Below are positions 1 through 7,357 of a stretch of DNA of 34,780 bases, in pieces (position 1 is the first letter of the stretch; each line of letters opens with the position of its first letter). The translations under genes and the position numbers were made by a program. The stretch spans positions 1 to 34,780 of the IMG/VR virus record IMGVR_UViG_3300009181_000196; one strand, 5' to 3'. The notes under the pieces are model-generated. The model searched no databases, was not told the DNA's origin, and saw only the letters and a program-made list of their open reading frames with translations. The stretch is from a virus.

Positions 1-1961
1 AAGAAATTTGCCCCTGTTACGAAAATTTGACGTAAAGGATCTGATATAAACATACAATCTTTACGAAGATTTTCACAGAAATTAGCATAAATCTGGAAAA
101 TAGCATTATGATTTATTTTTAAATCAGCAAAATCCAATGCGTTTCCTTGTGCATCAGCAGGAGCAGCATATTCATTTGCTTCTAGTGCTAATAGACCAGC
201 TTTAAGGTCATTACTGACTTGTGTATCATCGTACCATGCGGTTTTGTTTGCACATGCTGTGGCATAGATAGTACCCAATCCAGCTTCAACTACTAAATCA
301 AGATCAAATATTTCATCGTTTTCAATCTTACGTAGTGTACGATCTAGTTTAAGTGGTATAGATCCAATATTTTTACCAGAAGTTGTAAAGTTAGCATAAC
401 TTCCTGCTGGGAATAATGCATCTGCTTTGTCGATATAAGTAGAAATATATGCTACATCATGAGCATGGAACCCAATTTTTGGATAATTTATACCATCACT
501 TTCATTTAGTTTATTAATAATATGATTGGAGAATACACGAACTTTTCTCTTTGGAACACCATTTTCGTCTAACCATGATCCATTGTTTTTACTGCTAATA
601 TAAGGATTAACCAATGCAACTATATTATTCGAATTATTTACGGTATTTTCTAAGAAGAAAGTAGAAGGAATTCCACCATTTTGATTGTTGATTTGTCTAT
701 AATAATCTAGTGATCCAGTTCTAGCTTCGTCAAACGAGAAACTCAATTTAATTGGATCTGGATTATATGGACTTGTACGAAGTTTGAATAAACCAAATGA
801 TAAAGTATCATCAAATTTTCTAGTTCCTATATCAGGGAAAGAATATGATACTTTTTCTAGTGATTCGGAAATACTATTAGAATTCCTATTATTTCCTTGA
901 TCATTTGTGGCTGTAAGTGGGAATGCAAATTTTGTGGTAGGTAATTGCATTAATTTTTGACTGCTCAATCCCGTTACATCTAACCCATTAACAGCAGACA
1001 TACCATTTGTATATACTGATAATATAGAATCATGATTTGTATTTGCTTCTAGATTTGTGTTATCAGCTAAACCAATATAATGTCCTTCCCAACGATTATT
1101 GATTGTAGATTGAATTTTATTTACAATGATTAATCCAGCTTGACCAAAATCTGATGGCCCAGAAATATCACAAGTTTTTGCGCCTTTATTACTCCATTTT
1201 GAATCAGTATTAATGAATGCAGATCCATCAATTACACCTTTATATTGATCTAATGTAAGATCAAAGAATTTAGGAGCACCTAATACATAAGTTGCTTTTC
1301 CAGTTTGTTCTAAATCTTGTGAAACATCCGTTTCATAAGCCGAAACGAAATAATTAAGAGAAATATCATTTGCTTTAATTGCAAGCGCAGATACTCCTTC
1401 TACTAGAGAAGCAGAATTACTCATATAAAAAGTATTAAATCCTTCTTTTAAAGATTCTGCTTCAGCATTAGTAAATATACTATTAGCTGACATACCATAA
1501 GCAGTTAATGTTGCTAATTGTCCTGATAATGCAGAAAGATCATTTATTTTAGTTTTTATATCGTTTTGATTAAAATAGTATTTTTCAATAAAAGCGTAAT
1601 TTTCATAAATAATTTGAGTATTTTCTTTTACAGTTACTACTGGATAAACCAATGCTCCATAGGTAGAACCATATCCTTCACCAGTTCCATCTCCATATGG
1701 TAGACGACTAATATAAAGATTTCCTGTGGAACTATTTAAAATCTGACGAGCACCATAGTAGAAATATCTTTCTGATGCATTGGTTGGAGTTCCATAAACT
1801 TGTTCTAATTCTTCTACTGAAGTAATCTGAATAATTTCATCACATGGTCCTTTAGGAGCAAAACCAGTCATGAAAATATTAGTACCTACAGGTAAAATTG
1901 GGGATAGTGTTAAATCTTTTTCAAAAATTTCAACGCCGGGTGATTGTATACTTCTTGCCAT
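1..1961 (-). CDS. 18: Tail sheath protein (gp18), C-terminus beyond the window
   Basis: Contractile tail sheath subunit, the protein that polymerises around the tail tube and contracts at infection. The frame is open from an ATG at 1961 to the window edge (about 653 residues, no stop). The N-terminus reads MARSIQSPGVEIFEKDLT, the typical sheath opening in which an SPGV segment forms the inter-subunit arm. Near the edge a segment reads CMFISDPLRQIFVTG, like the FISP-type segment that sits well before the C-terminus in sheath proteins. The full protein is therefore probably longer than T4 gp18 (about 659 residues); that length is inference. The start is fixed by a late-promoter motif ACTAAATA ending 5 nt upstream. 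It follows the tail-tube-like gene with a short gap, as expected for a tail operon. Confidence 0.88.
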   Translation of the reverse strand, partial: MARSIQSPGVEIFEKDLTLSPILPVGTNIFMTGFAPKGPCDEIIQITSVEELEQVYGTPTNASERYFYYGARQILNSSTGNLYISRLPYGDGTGEGYGSTYGALVYPVVTVKENTQIIYENYAFIEKYYFNQNDIKTKINDLSALSGQLATLTAYGMSANSIFTNAEAESLKEGFNTFYMSNSASLVEGVSALAIKANDISLNYFVSAYETDVSQDLEQTGKATYVLGAPKFFDLTLDQYKGVIDGSAFINTDSKWSNKGAKTCDISGPSDFGQAGLIIVNKIQSTINNRWEGHYIGLADNTNLEANTNHDSILSVYTNGMSAVNGLDVTGLSSQKLMQLPTTKFAFPLTATNDQGNNRNSNSISESLEKVSYSFPDIGTRKFDDTLSFGLFKLRTSPYNPDPIKLSFSFDEARTGSLDYYRQINNQNGGIPSTFFLENTVNNSNNIVALVNPYISSKNNGSWLDENGVPKRKVRVFSNHIINKLNESDGINYPKIGFHAHDVAYISTYIDKADALFPAGSYANFTTSGKNIGSIPLKLDRTLRKIENDEIFDLDLVVEAGLGTIYATACANKTAWYDDTQVSNDLKAGLLALEANEYAAPADAQGNALDFADLKINHNAIFQIYANFCENLRKDCMFISDPLRQIFVTGANF

Positions 1962-1966
1962 AATGA

Positions 1967-1974
1967 TATTTAGT
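1967..1974 (-). promoter_or_regulatory. Late promoter for tail sheath
   Basis: ACTAAATA on the minus strand, 5 nt before the ATG at 1961. It resembles the T4 late consensus TATAAATA. It overlaps one arm of a 7-bp inverted repeat (1969-1975 / 1984-1990). Confidence 0.65.
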
Positions 1975-1997
1975 GTTTTTAATCACTAAAATTATTA

Positions 1998-2570
1998 TTA
2001 TGTTAATAAAATTGTTTCAATTCTTCTAAAAACAAATTCAAAAGTAGTTTCTATTTCTCCACCATCCCTGTGAGAATAAGAAATTTCTCCTAATGTTGTA
2101 GGAAAAGCAGATTTATATACCCACTGAATAACATCATTATGAAATTCATCTTTTGCTGTTAAAATAAAATCCGTGGAATATTGTCCCAATCCATGATCCT
2201 TTTCTGTTATAGGGGTTTCATATATACCACTCCGTTCATTTCTTAATAAATCCAACCATTTATGTATTACCCAATAATTATTAAACTGATTATCAATTGT
2301 AAAATTAATAGTCAAAGGTTCATATGATGGTTTATTATGTGATGATACATAAACTGTGCTGCCTCCATATCTAACTTCTTCTGCTGGTATGGTATTTTTA
2401 GGAACCACAACTCCATATACAGAAAATTGAAGCGTATTTAAATCTAAATCCGTATTACTTCTTTGAAATCTTTTATTAAATGGTTTCAAAGCTTCTGGAA
2501 GAGATAAAGTAAGGGTAAATTTATCTTTCCTAGATTTATTCAAAAACGATTGATCATAATGATTACTCAT
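1998..2570 (-). CDS. Tail tube protein family (gp19-like)
   Basis: 190 residues, close to the 163 of T4 gp19. The C-terminal third carries the recognisable tube-protein pattern: a hydrophobic strand, then FPTTLGEISYSHRDGGEIET, then FEFVFRRIE. This matches the FPTxxGEIxxxxxxxxEIxxFxVxF ending of gp19-family proteins. By family knowledge these subunits form the inner tube of the contractile tail; a gp54-like tube initiator or a tube paralogue is an alternative. It is encoded immediately upstream of the sheath in transcription order, whereas T4 has 18 before 19, so this may be a second, paralogous tube-fold protein. It starts 1 nt after the preceding gene's stop with no Shine-Dalgarno sequence. 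Confidence 0.6.
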   Translation of the reverse strand: MSNHYDQSFLNKSRKDKFTLTLSLPEALKPFNKRFQRSNTDLDLNTLQFSVYGVVVPKNTIPAEEVRYGGSTVYVSSHNKPSYEPLTINFTIDNQFNNYWVIHKWLDLLRNERSGIYETPITEKDHGLGQYSTDFILTAKDEFHNDVIQWVYKSAFPTTLGEISYSHRDGGEIETTFEFVFRRIETILLT

Positions 2571-2571
2571 A

Positions 2572-3123
2572 TTATAATGTTACACCAAATTGATTTTGTA
2601 TATATTTTTGCATTGCTGGGGGAAAATATAAATTTGGCTTTTTAATAATATTTGTAATTTGAGATCCGTCTTTAGAAAATCTAATGGTTACTACTGCATA
2701 ATCACGACCATCATAAATTTTTACCATTTGATAATGAGGATACATATCACCAATTTCTTTCATTACTGTGTATTGATATGTGGGTTTTCCAGATGATTTG
2801 GCATTACCAGCAGTAGTTTCTATATTATGAAATCTAGCCATAAGACCAGTTTTATATTCATTAATATTATGTGTAGCTTTTATGGGTTTATCTACATTTG
2901 CTTTTGATGGCTGATTAGATGAAGCAAACATAGCACTTTGTTGCTGTTGTATTTTTGTTCTTGTTAAATCGTGATTGTGATGGGTGTCCTTGAGTCCATG
3001 TTGTAATCCTAATAAACCAGCAGCACCTAATGCCGCACCTGTTGCATACTTTTTAGCAGAATCTTTCCAAGATTCATCTAATAACATTAATTGTTCTTGT
3101 ACGATTATATCAAATTGATTCAT
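2572..3123 (-). CDS. Unknown late protein between terminase and tail genes
   Basis: 183 residues starting MNQFDIIVQEQLM. I do not recognise the family. A short hydrophobic Ala/Gly/Leu-rich stretch (ATGAALGAAGLLGLQHGL) lies near residues 28-45 and is followed by a His/Gln-rich linker. The C-terminal 90 residues look folded, with alternating strands (YAVVTIRFSKDG, ITNIIKKPNLYFPP). The frame can be extended upstream to a TTG at 3147 inside the terminase gene. I chose ATG 3123 because a late-promoter motif ACTAAATA ends exactly 5 nt before it. The position inside the packaging/tail cluster suggests a virion or assembly protein, but that is inference. Confidence 0.7.
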   Translation of the reverse strand: MNQFDIIVQEQLMLLDESWKDSAKKYATGAALGAAGLLGLQHGLKDTHHNHDLTRTKIQQQQSAMFASSNQPSKANVDKPIKATHNINEYKTGLMARFHNIETTAGNAKSSGKPTYQYTVMKEIGDMYPHYQMVKIYDGRDYAVVTIRFSKDGSQITNIIKKPNLYFPPAMQKYIQNQFGVTL

Positions 3124-3128
3124 ACATT

Positions 3129-3136
3129 TATTTAGT
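3129..3136 (-). promoter_or_regulatory. Late promoter overlapping the terL-C stop codon
   Basis: ACTAAATA on the minus strand, 5 nt before ATG 3123. Its internal TAA is the stop codon of the terminase C-terminal gene (3132-3134). Confidence 0.65.
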
Positions 3137-4604
3137 ATGGTCGCCAACCTTGATTAAACAAATCATCAAAATCTGGGTTTTCAGTTTGTGATGTATTTCC
3201 CATAAATGATGGTAATGCATCTCCTCCTAATGAATTGTTTTCATTACCATATATAGATAATGGATTCATAAAATGTTTAATTCCATAATCCACAGATTTA
3301 ATTACAATTGGTTTTCCGTTTTCGTCTTTTTCTATAATATCAAAATAAATAGGAGCAATATCTTCATGCAAGACCATTAATGCCCAAATTAATGACATAA
3401 CTCTATCATCGTGCGCTCCATGCTTTGCTGACCATGTACCAGCTTTACTACGAATAAAATCGTTTAATTCTAAAACAGTATTAATATCATTAATCTGTAC
3501 ACGTTTTTCTATATTAATCCAATATCTTTGATTCATTACTCCATGATATTTGGTGTTTGTATGAGCAATAATACCTAAATTATTAGACACTCTGTTAGCT
3601 ACACGATTCACCCCCCAATTTACAATATTTTCATAATTGAAATCCTTTTTTAGATTATCTACCACTTGTGCTCCACAATTGTTTCGTTCAATCATAGCCA
3701 GTGGATCACCCCAATGTTGTAATATTTCTCTTAATTTAGCAGTAAATTCTGTTGGAGTGATTTTATTATTATGATAAACAGCAACTTGTTTGATTCTTCT
3801 AGGATCTGTAATATCCAATACTTGTACCACAGTTGCATCTTTGCCAACTCCTTCTGCTATATCAACTCCAACAACATAAATCTTTTCATCACTAGGCTTT
3901 TCCCATAAAGAATATCTTCCTTCATCTAATAAAAATAATGGTTTTAATGTGAATTTTTTCATCGAATCAAATAATTCTTGATCCAATGCTGATTCGCCTA
4001 CTTCATCGAATTGACATTCGTACTCACGTTTCCAGATACTCACATCTCCCAAAGAACTCATAGTTTCTTTTGCCCATTTCTCTGTTCTACCCGGAACTTC
4101 ATTCCATAAAACTTTCATACTAACCCAATTATTTTCTCCCTTAAGCGATTGACTATATAATTTATAAAACAATCCAGCAGTATCTCTAGGAGTAGATGCC
4201 ATAATTACTTTAGATTTTGTTGATGAAGAAATAATCGGATATACTGATGCCCAAAATTCATTTAAAATATGACAATTATGAGATATTACACCATTTGTGA
4301 AATATCTTCCTCCATCTACGTTTGTAACATCATATGCATCTATAAATCCATTTTTAGTAACTGATATAACTTTTTTATATCCAAAATTTGATACTATTTT
4401 TTTGTATCTAGATTTACTAGCATAAGTAAAATTTCCAGAATATGTTAATAATTCGTGATTTTCACTACATATAAGTTCAGTTCCATCATCAAATTTTAGT
4501 TTTACCGATTTTATATTTTTATTTTTAATTACACCAGAAAAGGATTTCCATCCAGTATCTGTTAAAATTTCCCAATCATTTGGATTTGAATTATTTTCTT
4601 CCAT
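3132..4604 (-). CDS. 17: Large terminase C-terminal part with split C-intein
   Basis: 490 residues. Residues 1-110 are a C-intein: block B motif GTELICSENHELL (His50), block F AYDVTNVDGGRYFTNG (90-105) and block G ISHN (107-110), with penultimate His109 and the cyclising Asn110. Cys111 is the +1 nucleophile and first C-extein residue. Residues 111-490 are the rest of gp17: the end of the ATPase domain with motif III-like ASTPR (136-140), then the RNase H-fold headful nuclease with Asp248 (VGVDIAEG), Glu306 (AMIERNNCG) and Asp399/Asp400 (GAHDDR). Splicing in trans to the N-terminal product would give a 564-residue terminase; T4 gp17 has 610. The start codon lies inside the last codons of the endonuclease gene (14-nt overlap), so the two are translationally linked. 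No strong Shine-Dalgarno sequence is visible. Confidence 0.93.
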   Translation of the reverse strand: MEENNSNPNDWEILTDTGWKSFSGVIKNKNIKSVKLKFDDGTELICSENHELLTYSGNFTYASKSRYKKIVSNFGYKKVISVTKNGFIDAYDVTNVDGGRYFTNGVISHNCHILNEFWASVYPIISSSTKSKVIMASTPRDTAGLFYKLYSQSLKGENNWVSMKVLWNEVPGRTEKWAKETMSSLGDVSIWKREYECQFDEVGESALDQELFDSMKKFTLKPLFLLDEGRYSLWEKPSDEKIYVVGVDIAEGVGKDATVVQVLDITDPRRIKQVAVYHNNKITPTEFTAKLREILQHWGDPLAMIERNNCGAQVVDNLKKDFNYENIVNWGVNRVANRVSNNLGIIAHTNTKYHGVMNQRYWINIEKRVQINDINTVLELNDFIRSKAGTWSAKHGAHDDRVMSLIWALMVLHEDIAPIYFDIIEKDENGKPIVIKSVDYGIKHFMNPLSIYGNENNSLGGDALPSFMGNTSQTENPDFDDLFNQGWRPY

Positions 4605-5541
4605 AAAAATTATAGTCTTTTTCTGTTATTACTTTATAAAAAAAGTCATTTTTTGAGCACCATTCTTCAGTATATTTCTTTTTATTTAAAAAATTTGATT
4701 GATTTAATTCAGAAGAAGGTTTAATTTCATATATTATTTTATTATCAAAATCAACAAAATCTGTAATGTATATTCTTTCATTTTCTCCATCCATATACGA
4801 TATTCTTAATTTTTCATATTCTAACTTTAAATTATTTTCATGAAAAATTAATTCCCAATTACTTCTATAATTTAATCCAGTAATATCAGATTTAATTCGT
4901 TTTGCTCTTTTTCTATTTTCTGATTTTGGTGTGAATTCTCCAGCTAATATTTTAGCTTTCATTGTTTTTGAAATTTTTTGATCGCAATTTTTGGACAATC
5001 TATGTAATCTGTCTTTTATTTTATATTCCATTGTCCATTTTTTGGCATTTGATTCTCCAATTTTTCTTTTATTTTCTTCGGATAACTTCCGTCCAGTTAA
5101 AGATTTGGATTTTTTTTCTTTTGCTTCTTTGGTTTGAACCATCCACATTCCACGTTCTTTAGCTTTTTTTGACAACATTAATTTTAGGCAATCTTTATTC
5201 TCGCAATATTTATATAAAATTCCTCCTTTATATTTAACTGGATTATTACATACACTACAATTTAATCTTTCGGTGGATATTATATTTAAAATATACTCTA
5301 ATTTATTTTTAAATGGAATATGTTCATATTTTTTTGTATGTTCAAAAATAGATAAAAGCAATACTTTATCTTTAAACTTAGAAATTAATCTAGGAACTAT
5401 TAATTTATTATTAATATAATATGTATTATTGCAAATTTTTTTAGTTTCTTCTAAAGTATAAATTAATTTGTTTTCTAAATTATATACATTTATTTTATTT
5501 ATGATATCACTAGTATAATTATATTTTAATGGATCGAACAT
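4591..5541 (-). CDS. Free-standing homing endonuclease, NUMOD3 plus PD-(D/E)XK-like
   Basis: 316 residues from ATG 5541. Numbered from an in-frame GTG at 5559 (six residues longer), it shows a probable zinc finger with Cys101, Cys104, Cys119 and Cys124. A NUMOD3-type DNA-binding motif follows (LTGRKLSEENKRKIGESNA, 155-173), common in phage homing endonucleases, then a long Lys/Arg-rich linker. The C-terminal nuclease-like domain reads YRSNWELIFHE (Glu236), YITDFVDFDN (Asp267) and IIYEIKP (Glu278, Lys280), a PD-(D/E)XK arrangement resembling the very short patch/TnsA/gp4 type. It probably cuts intein-free terL alleles and spreads the cassette. The GTG lies inside the terL-N gene and within a GATAAATA promoter motif, so ATG 5541 is preferred. 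Confidence 0.85.
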   Translation of the reverse strand: MFDPLKYNYTSDIINKINVYNLENKLIYTLEETKKICNNTYYINNKLIVPRLISKFKDKVLLLSIFEHTKKYEHIPFKNKLEYILNIISTERLNCSVCNNPVKYKGGILYKYCENKDCLKLMLSKKAKERGMWMVQTKEAKEKKSKSLTGRKLSEENKRKIGESNAKKWTMEYKIKDRLHRLSKNCDQKISKTMKAKILAGEFTPKSENRKRAKRIKSDITGLNYRSNWELIFHENNLKLEYEKLRISYMDGENERIYITDFVDFDNKIIYEIKPSSELNQSNFLNKKKYTEEWCSKNDFFYKVITEKDYNFYGRK

Positions 5542-5548
5542 ACATAAT

Positions 5549-6205
5549 CTATTTATCACTATTAAATAGATTGTATGCAGTTTCTACTGAAATTTTTTTA
5601 ATTTCTTGCGTTTTTTTATTTTTTAATTCAACTAGGACTGAACCTTCGACGCACTCGATCCAGTCCGCTTCATCGACAAATAGCAGATTAGCACTCATAC
5701 CACGACCAGCAGTTCCTGTTGTAGTACTAATACCAATTTTAGATCCATTTTGAAGTTCTAATGATTCCAATCCATAATATTCAACTGGAGATTTTAACCA
5801 ATTTGGTAGTTGTTCATATGCCATACGAATTCTTTTAAATATTTCTTTTGCTGTGTTTTCTTTATTTGCTACTAAAAGTATTCTTTGATCCGAATAAAAT
5901 AAAGCAGTCCACAAACAATATATTGTAGAAATAGTCGTTTTTCCAACTTGGCGACTAAACAAGAGCAAAGAATTTTTTGAATCTCTAATCATCCTTAATG
6001 CCTTTTTTTGATACGGATGTAACTTAATTTTTTGTTTTCCTTCATCCAAATTGACAATATAAAAATAATTTTCTGCAAAATGTAATACATTTTCTTTACA
6101 TTTTTTTAATTCAGCTAATCTTTCTGGTGTCCATTCAAATTCTGCTCCTGCTGTTGGAAGAGCAGGATTATTCATGTAAATTTCTTTTTTAGTTACTCTA
6201 GCCAT
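5549..6205 (-). CDS. 17: Large terminase N-terminal part with split N-intein
   Basis: 218 residues. Residues 1-184 are the ATPase half of the packaging motor: an HPYQ adenine-binding segment (63-66), Walker A SRQVGKTT (84-91), the region TTTGTAGRGMSANLLF, and Walker B LLFVDEA (174-180) with Asp178 and Glu179. Residues 185-218 are an N-intein: Cys185 starts block A (CVEGSVLVEL), and the chain stops 34 residues later. The protein alone lacks the rest of the ATPase domain and the nuclease, so it must be trans-spliced to the product of the terL C-terminal gene. Its ATG lies 84 bp from the divergent start at 6290. The upstream sequence is only a poor late-promoter match (ATTAACTACTCTT ending at the ATG). 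Confidence 0.93.
   Translation of the reverse strand: MARVTKKEIYMNNPALPTAGAEFEWTPERLAELKKCKENVLHFAENYFYIVNLDEGKQKIKLHPYQKKALRMIRDSKNSLLLFSRQVGKTTISTIYCLWTALFYSDQRILLVANKENTAKEIFKRIRMAYEQLPNWLKSPVEYYGLESLELQNGSKIGISTTTGTAGRGMSANLLFVDEADWIECVEGSVLVELKNKKTQEIKKISVETAYNLFNSDK
5550..5557 (-). promoter_or_regulatory. Late promoter motif at the terL-N stop codon
   Basis: GATAAATA on the minus strand, formed by the last codons of the N-intein gene (GAT AAA TAG). It ends 8 nt before ATG 5541 of the endonuclease. It could drive the endonuclease and the terminase C-terminal half separately from the N-terminal half. Confidence 0.45.
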
Positions 6206-6276
6206 AAGAGTAGTTAATACAAAAAATAAAAAAATAAAATTTTTTTTGAGATTTATTGAAAAAATGAAAGAAAATG

Positions 6277-6284
6277 TATAAATA
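6277..6284 (+). promoter_or_regulatory. Late promoter, perfect TATAAATA
   Basis: An exact match to the T4 late consensus octamer, ending 5 nt before ATG 6290. It predicts transcription starting at or next to the start codon. Confidence 0.8.
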
Positions 6285-6289
6285 GAAAT

Positions 6290-6946
6290 ATGAGCAATAA
6301 ATCTCTATTCGAAAAACTATTTGAAGAAGTAATGGAAAACGACGAAGCTGCACTAGGTATTGATAGCGGAGATTCCGCTGGAGATATGGGTGGTGAAGGC
6401 GATGAATTTGGTGGCGAAGATATGGGTGGCGAAGAAGTCACTCTTACTATGGATAAAGCCACTGCTGAAAAGCTAATGGATCTTCTAAGTGCTGCACTAG
6501 GTGGTGGACATGAAGAAGAAGGCGAAACTTCAGAAGATGAATTTGGTGGTTCTGAAGAAGGTGCTGGAGAAGAAGGTTTTGGTGGTGGAGATGAAGCTGC
6601 TGAAGAATCTGATGAAGATGAAGCTGCTGAAGAATCTGATGAAGATGAAGACGCAGAAGAAGAGGAAGAAGAAGGTTCACTAAAAGAATCTCCTCAAGCT
6701 CAATACAAGCCTTTCACAAATAAAGGCGAACAAATGACAAAACCCGGCAATCGTAAAGTTGGTGGTGTAGCTGGTACTGTTTCTGGTGCTGGTAAAGCAG
6801 AAAAGACTGCACAAACACAAGGAACGGCACATTATATGCCCTTTAATGATAAAGGCGAAAAACTACAACAAAAAGGAAACATGAAAGTTTCTGGTGCTCG
6901 CGCAGCTAATCCTAGCGGACCCGGAAAATCAGTTTTCCATCCCTAA
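6290..6946 (+). CDS. Highly acidic repeat protein, possible prohead core/scaffold
   Basis: 218 residues. The N-terminus MSNKSLFEKLFEEVMEN looks helical. The middle is Gly/Asp/Glu-rich with several GGEDMGG/FGG-type turns and a run of acidic residues including two tandem DEAAEESDE units. The C-terminal third is basic and holds two related segments: YKPFTNKGEQMTKPGNRKVG and YMPFNDKGEKLQQKGNMKVS. I do not recognise a named family. The extreme charge, perfect late promoter and position beside packaging and neck genes fit a head-core or internal virion protein, by loose analogy with acidic T4 gp67/gp68; that is inference. A strong terminator follows. Confidence 0.65.
   Translation: MSNKSLFEKLFEEVMENDEAALGIDSGDSAGDMGGEGDEFGGEDMGGEEVTLTMDKATAEKLMDLLSAALGGGHEEEGETSEDEFGGSEEGAGEEGFGGGDEAAEESDEDEAAEESDEDEDAEEEEEEGSLKESPQAQYKPFTNKGEQMTKPGNRKVGGVAGTVSGAGKAEKTAQTQGTAHYMPFNDKGEKLQQKGNMKVSGARAANPSGPGKSVFHP
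6590..6643 (+). repeat. 27-bp perfect tandem duplication
   Basis: Two adjacent identical 27-bp units (6590-6616, 6617-6643) begin GATGAAGCTGCTGAAG and encode DEAAEESDE twice within the acidic tract. They look like a recent in-frame duplication. Confidence 0.85.
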
Positions 6947-6967
6947 TCTTTAATAAATTTAAAATTT

Positions 6968-6999
6968 AAAAGAGGACTCTTCGGAGTCCTCTTTTTTTT
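6968..6999 (+). terminator. Rho-independent terminator
   Basis: A 9-bp stem AGAGGACTC / GAGTCCTCT (6971-6979, 6984-6992) with a TTCG tetraloop, followed by seven further T. It ends the 6290-6946 unit. Confidence 0.93.
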
Positions 7000-7000
7000 G

Positions 7001-7013
7001 ACTAAATACTATT
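7001..7013 (+). promoter_or_regulatory. Late promoter abutting a start codon
   Basis: ACTAAATACTATT matches 11 of 13 positions of the extended T4 late consensus TATAAATACTATT, and ATG 7014 follows at once. It lies directly after a terminator, so it must be the promoter for 7014-8116. Confidence 0.78.
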
Positions 7014-7355
7014 ATGATTTCATTTAAAGAATTCTTTTTACAAGAACATACAGAAAATCCTCTTCATAGAAGAGATTCTGCTTTATGGAAAGGCAATTCT
7101 TTTAGTAAAAGAACAGGTAAATTATCAAAAGGTGGTATTATGGCTAATCGTCATAAACCTACTGATCGTAATTTTAAAAAATACGATAAAGTCGAAACTG
7201 GTTTAATTACTCCTAGTAAAGCAAAAGAATTAATGGGAAATAAAAAACTTCGTTCAAATGAATTACATAAAGGCAAGCACATGGGCAGAAGTAATGTTAT
7301 TCTTAAATCTTTACCAAATGGTAATTTCGTAGTAACTAAAAAAGAAAAAAGATAA
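7014..7355 (+). CDS. Small basic late protein, unknown
   Basis: 113 residues, strongly basic (many Lys/Arg, e.g. KGKHMGRSN). The N-terminus MISFKEFFLQEH is an amphipathic opening of a kind that recurs in small phage proteins (it resembles MxFKxFL starts). The remainder has no motif I can assign. It is the first gene of a two-gene late unit: the stop at 7355 is followed after 2 nt by the gp14-like neck gene. Cotranscription with a connector protein makes a structural or assembly role plausible, but the function is unknown. Confidence 0.65.
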   Translation: MISFKEFFLQEHTENPLHRRDSALWKGNSFSKRTGKLSKGGIMANRHKPTDRNFKKYDKVETGLITPSKAKELMGNKKLRSNELHKGKHMGRSNVILKSLPNGNFVVTKKEKR

Positions 7356-7357
7356 TT

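Larger units (their letters stand above)
4275..5653 (-). mobile_element. Split-intein / homing endonuclease cassette in terL
   Basis: These 1379 bp interrupt the terminase between Glu184 of the N-terminal gene and Cys111 of the C-terminal gene. The order in transcription is N-intein coding sequence (34 codons, from Cys185) with stop, homing endonuclease gene, then start and C-intein coding sequence (110 codons, to Asn110). Removing it joins the Walker B segment (LLFVDEADWIE) directly to CHILNEFWASV, restoring the gp17 sequence. The split lies between intein blocks A and B, not at the usual endonuclease insertion point between B and F. This is the atypical split known from the AceL-TerL intein (recalled as a very short N-part of about 25 residues and a C-part of about 104). 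Confidence 0.9.

Noticed and set aside
1969-1990. Inverted repeat TTTAGTG / CACTAAA before the sheath gene as a terminator
   Set aside because: Weak A/T stem with no T tract; the ACTAAATA promoter explains one arm.
5542-5559. GTG start for the homing endonuclease at 5559
   Set aside because: It lies inside the terL-N gene and within the GATAAATA motif; ATG 5541 follows the terL-N stop. The GTG cannot be wholly excluded.
5529-5753. Plus-strand open frame over the split-terminase junction
   Set aside because: It is antisense to the Walker B and N-intein codons, with no promoter or start context.
6206-6218. Late promoter for the terL N-terminal gene
   Set aside because: ATTAACTACTCTT only partly matches TATAAATACTATT and lacks the conserved AAATA core, so it was not listed as a feature.
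6253-6683. Other open frames across the acidic protein gene, both strands
   Set aside because: Low-complexity shadows (Leu/His/Gln-rich or Lys-rich) of the GAA/GAT-rich coding strand; the 6290 frame has a perfect late promoter.
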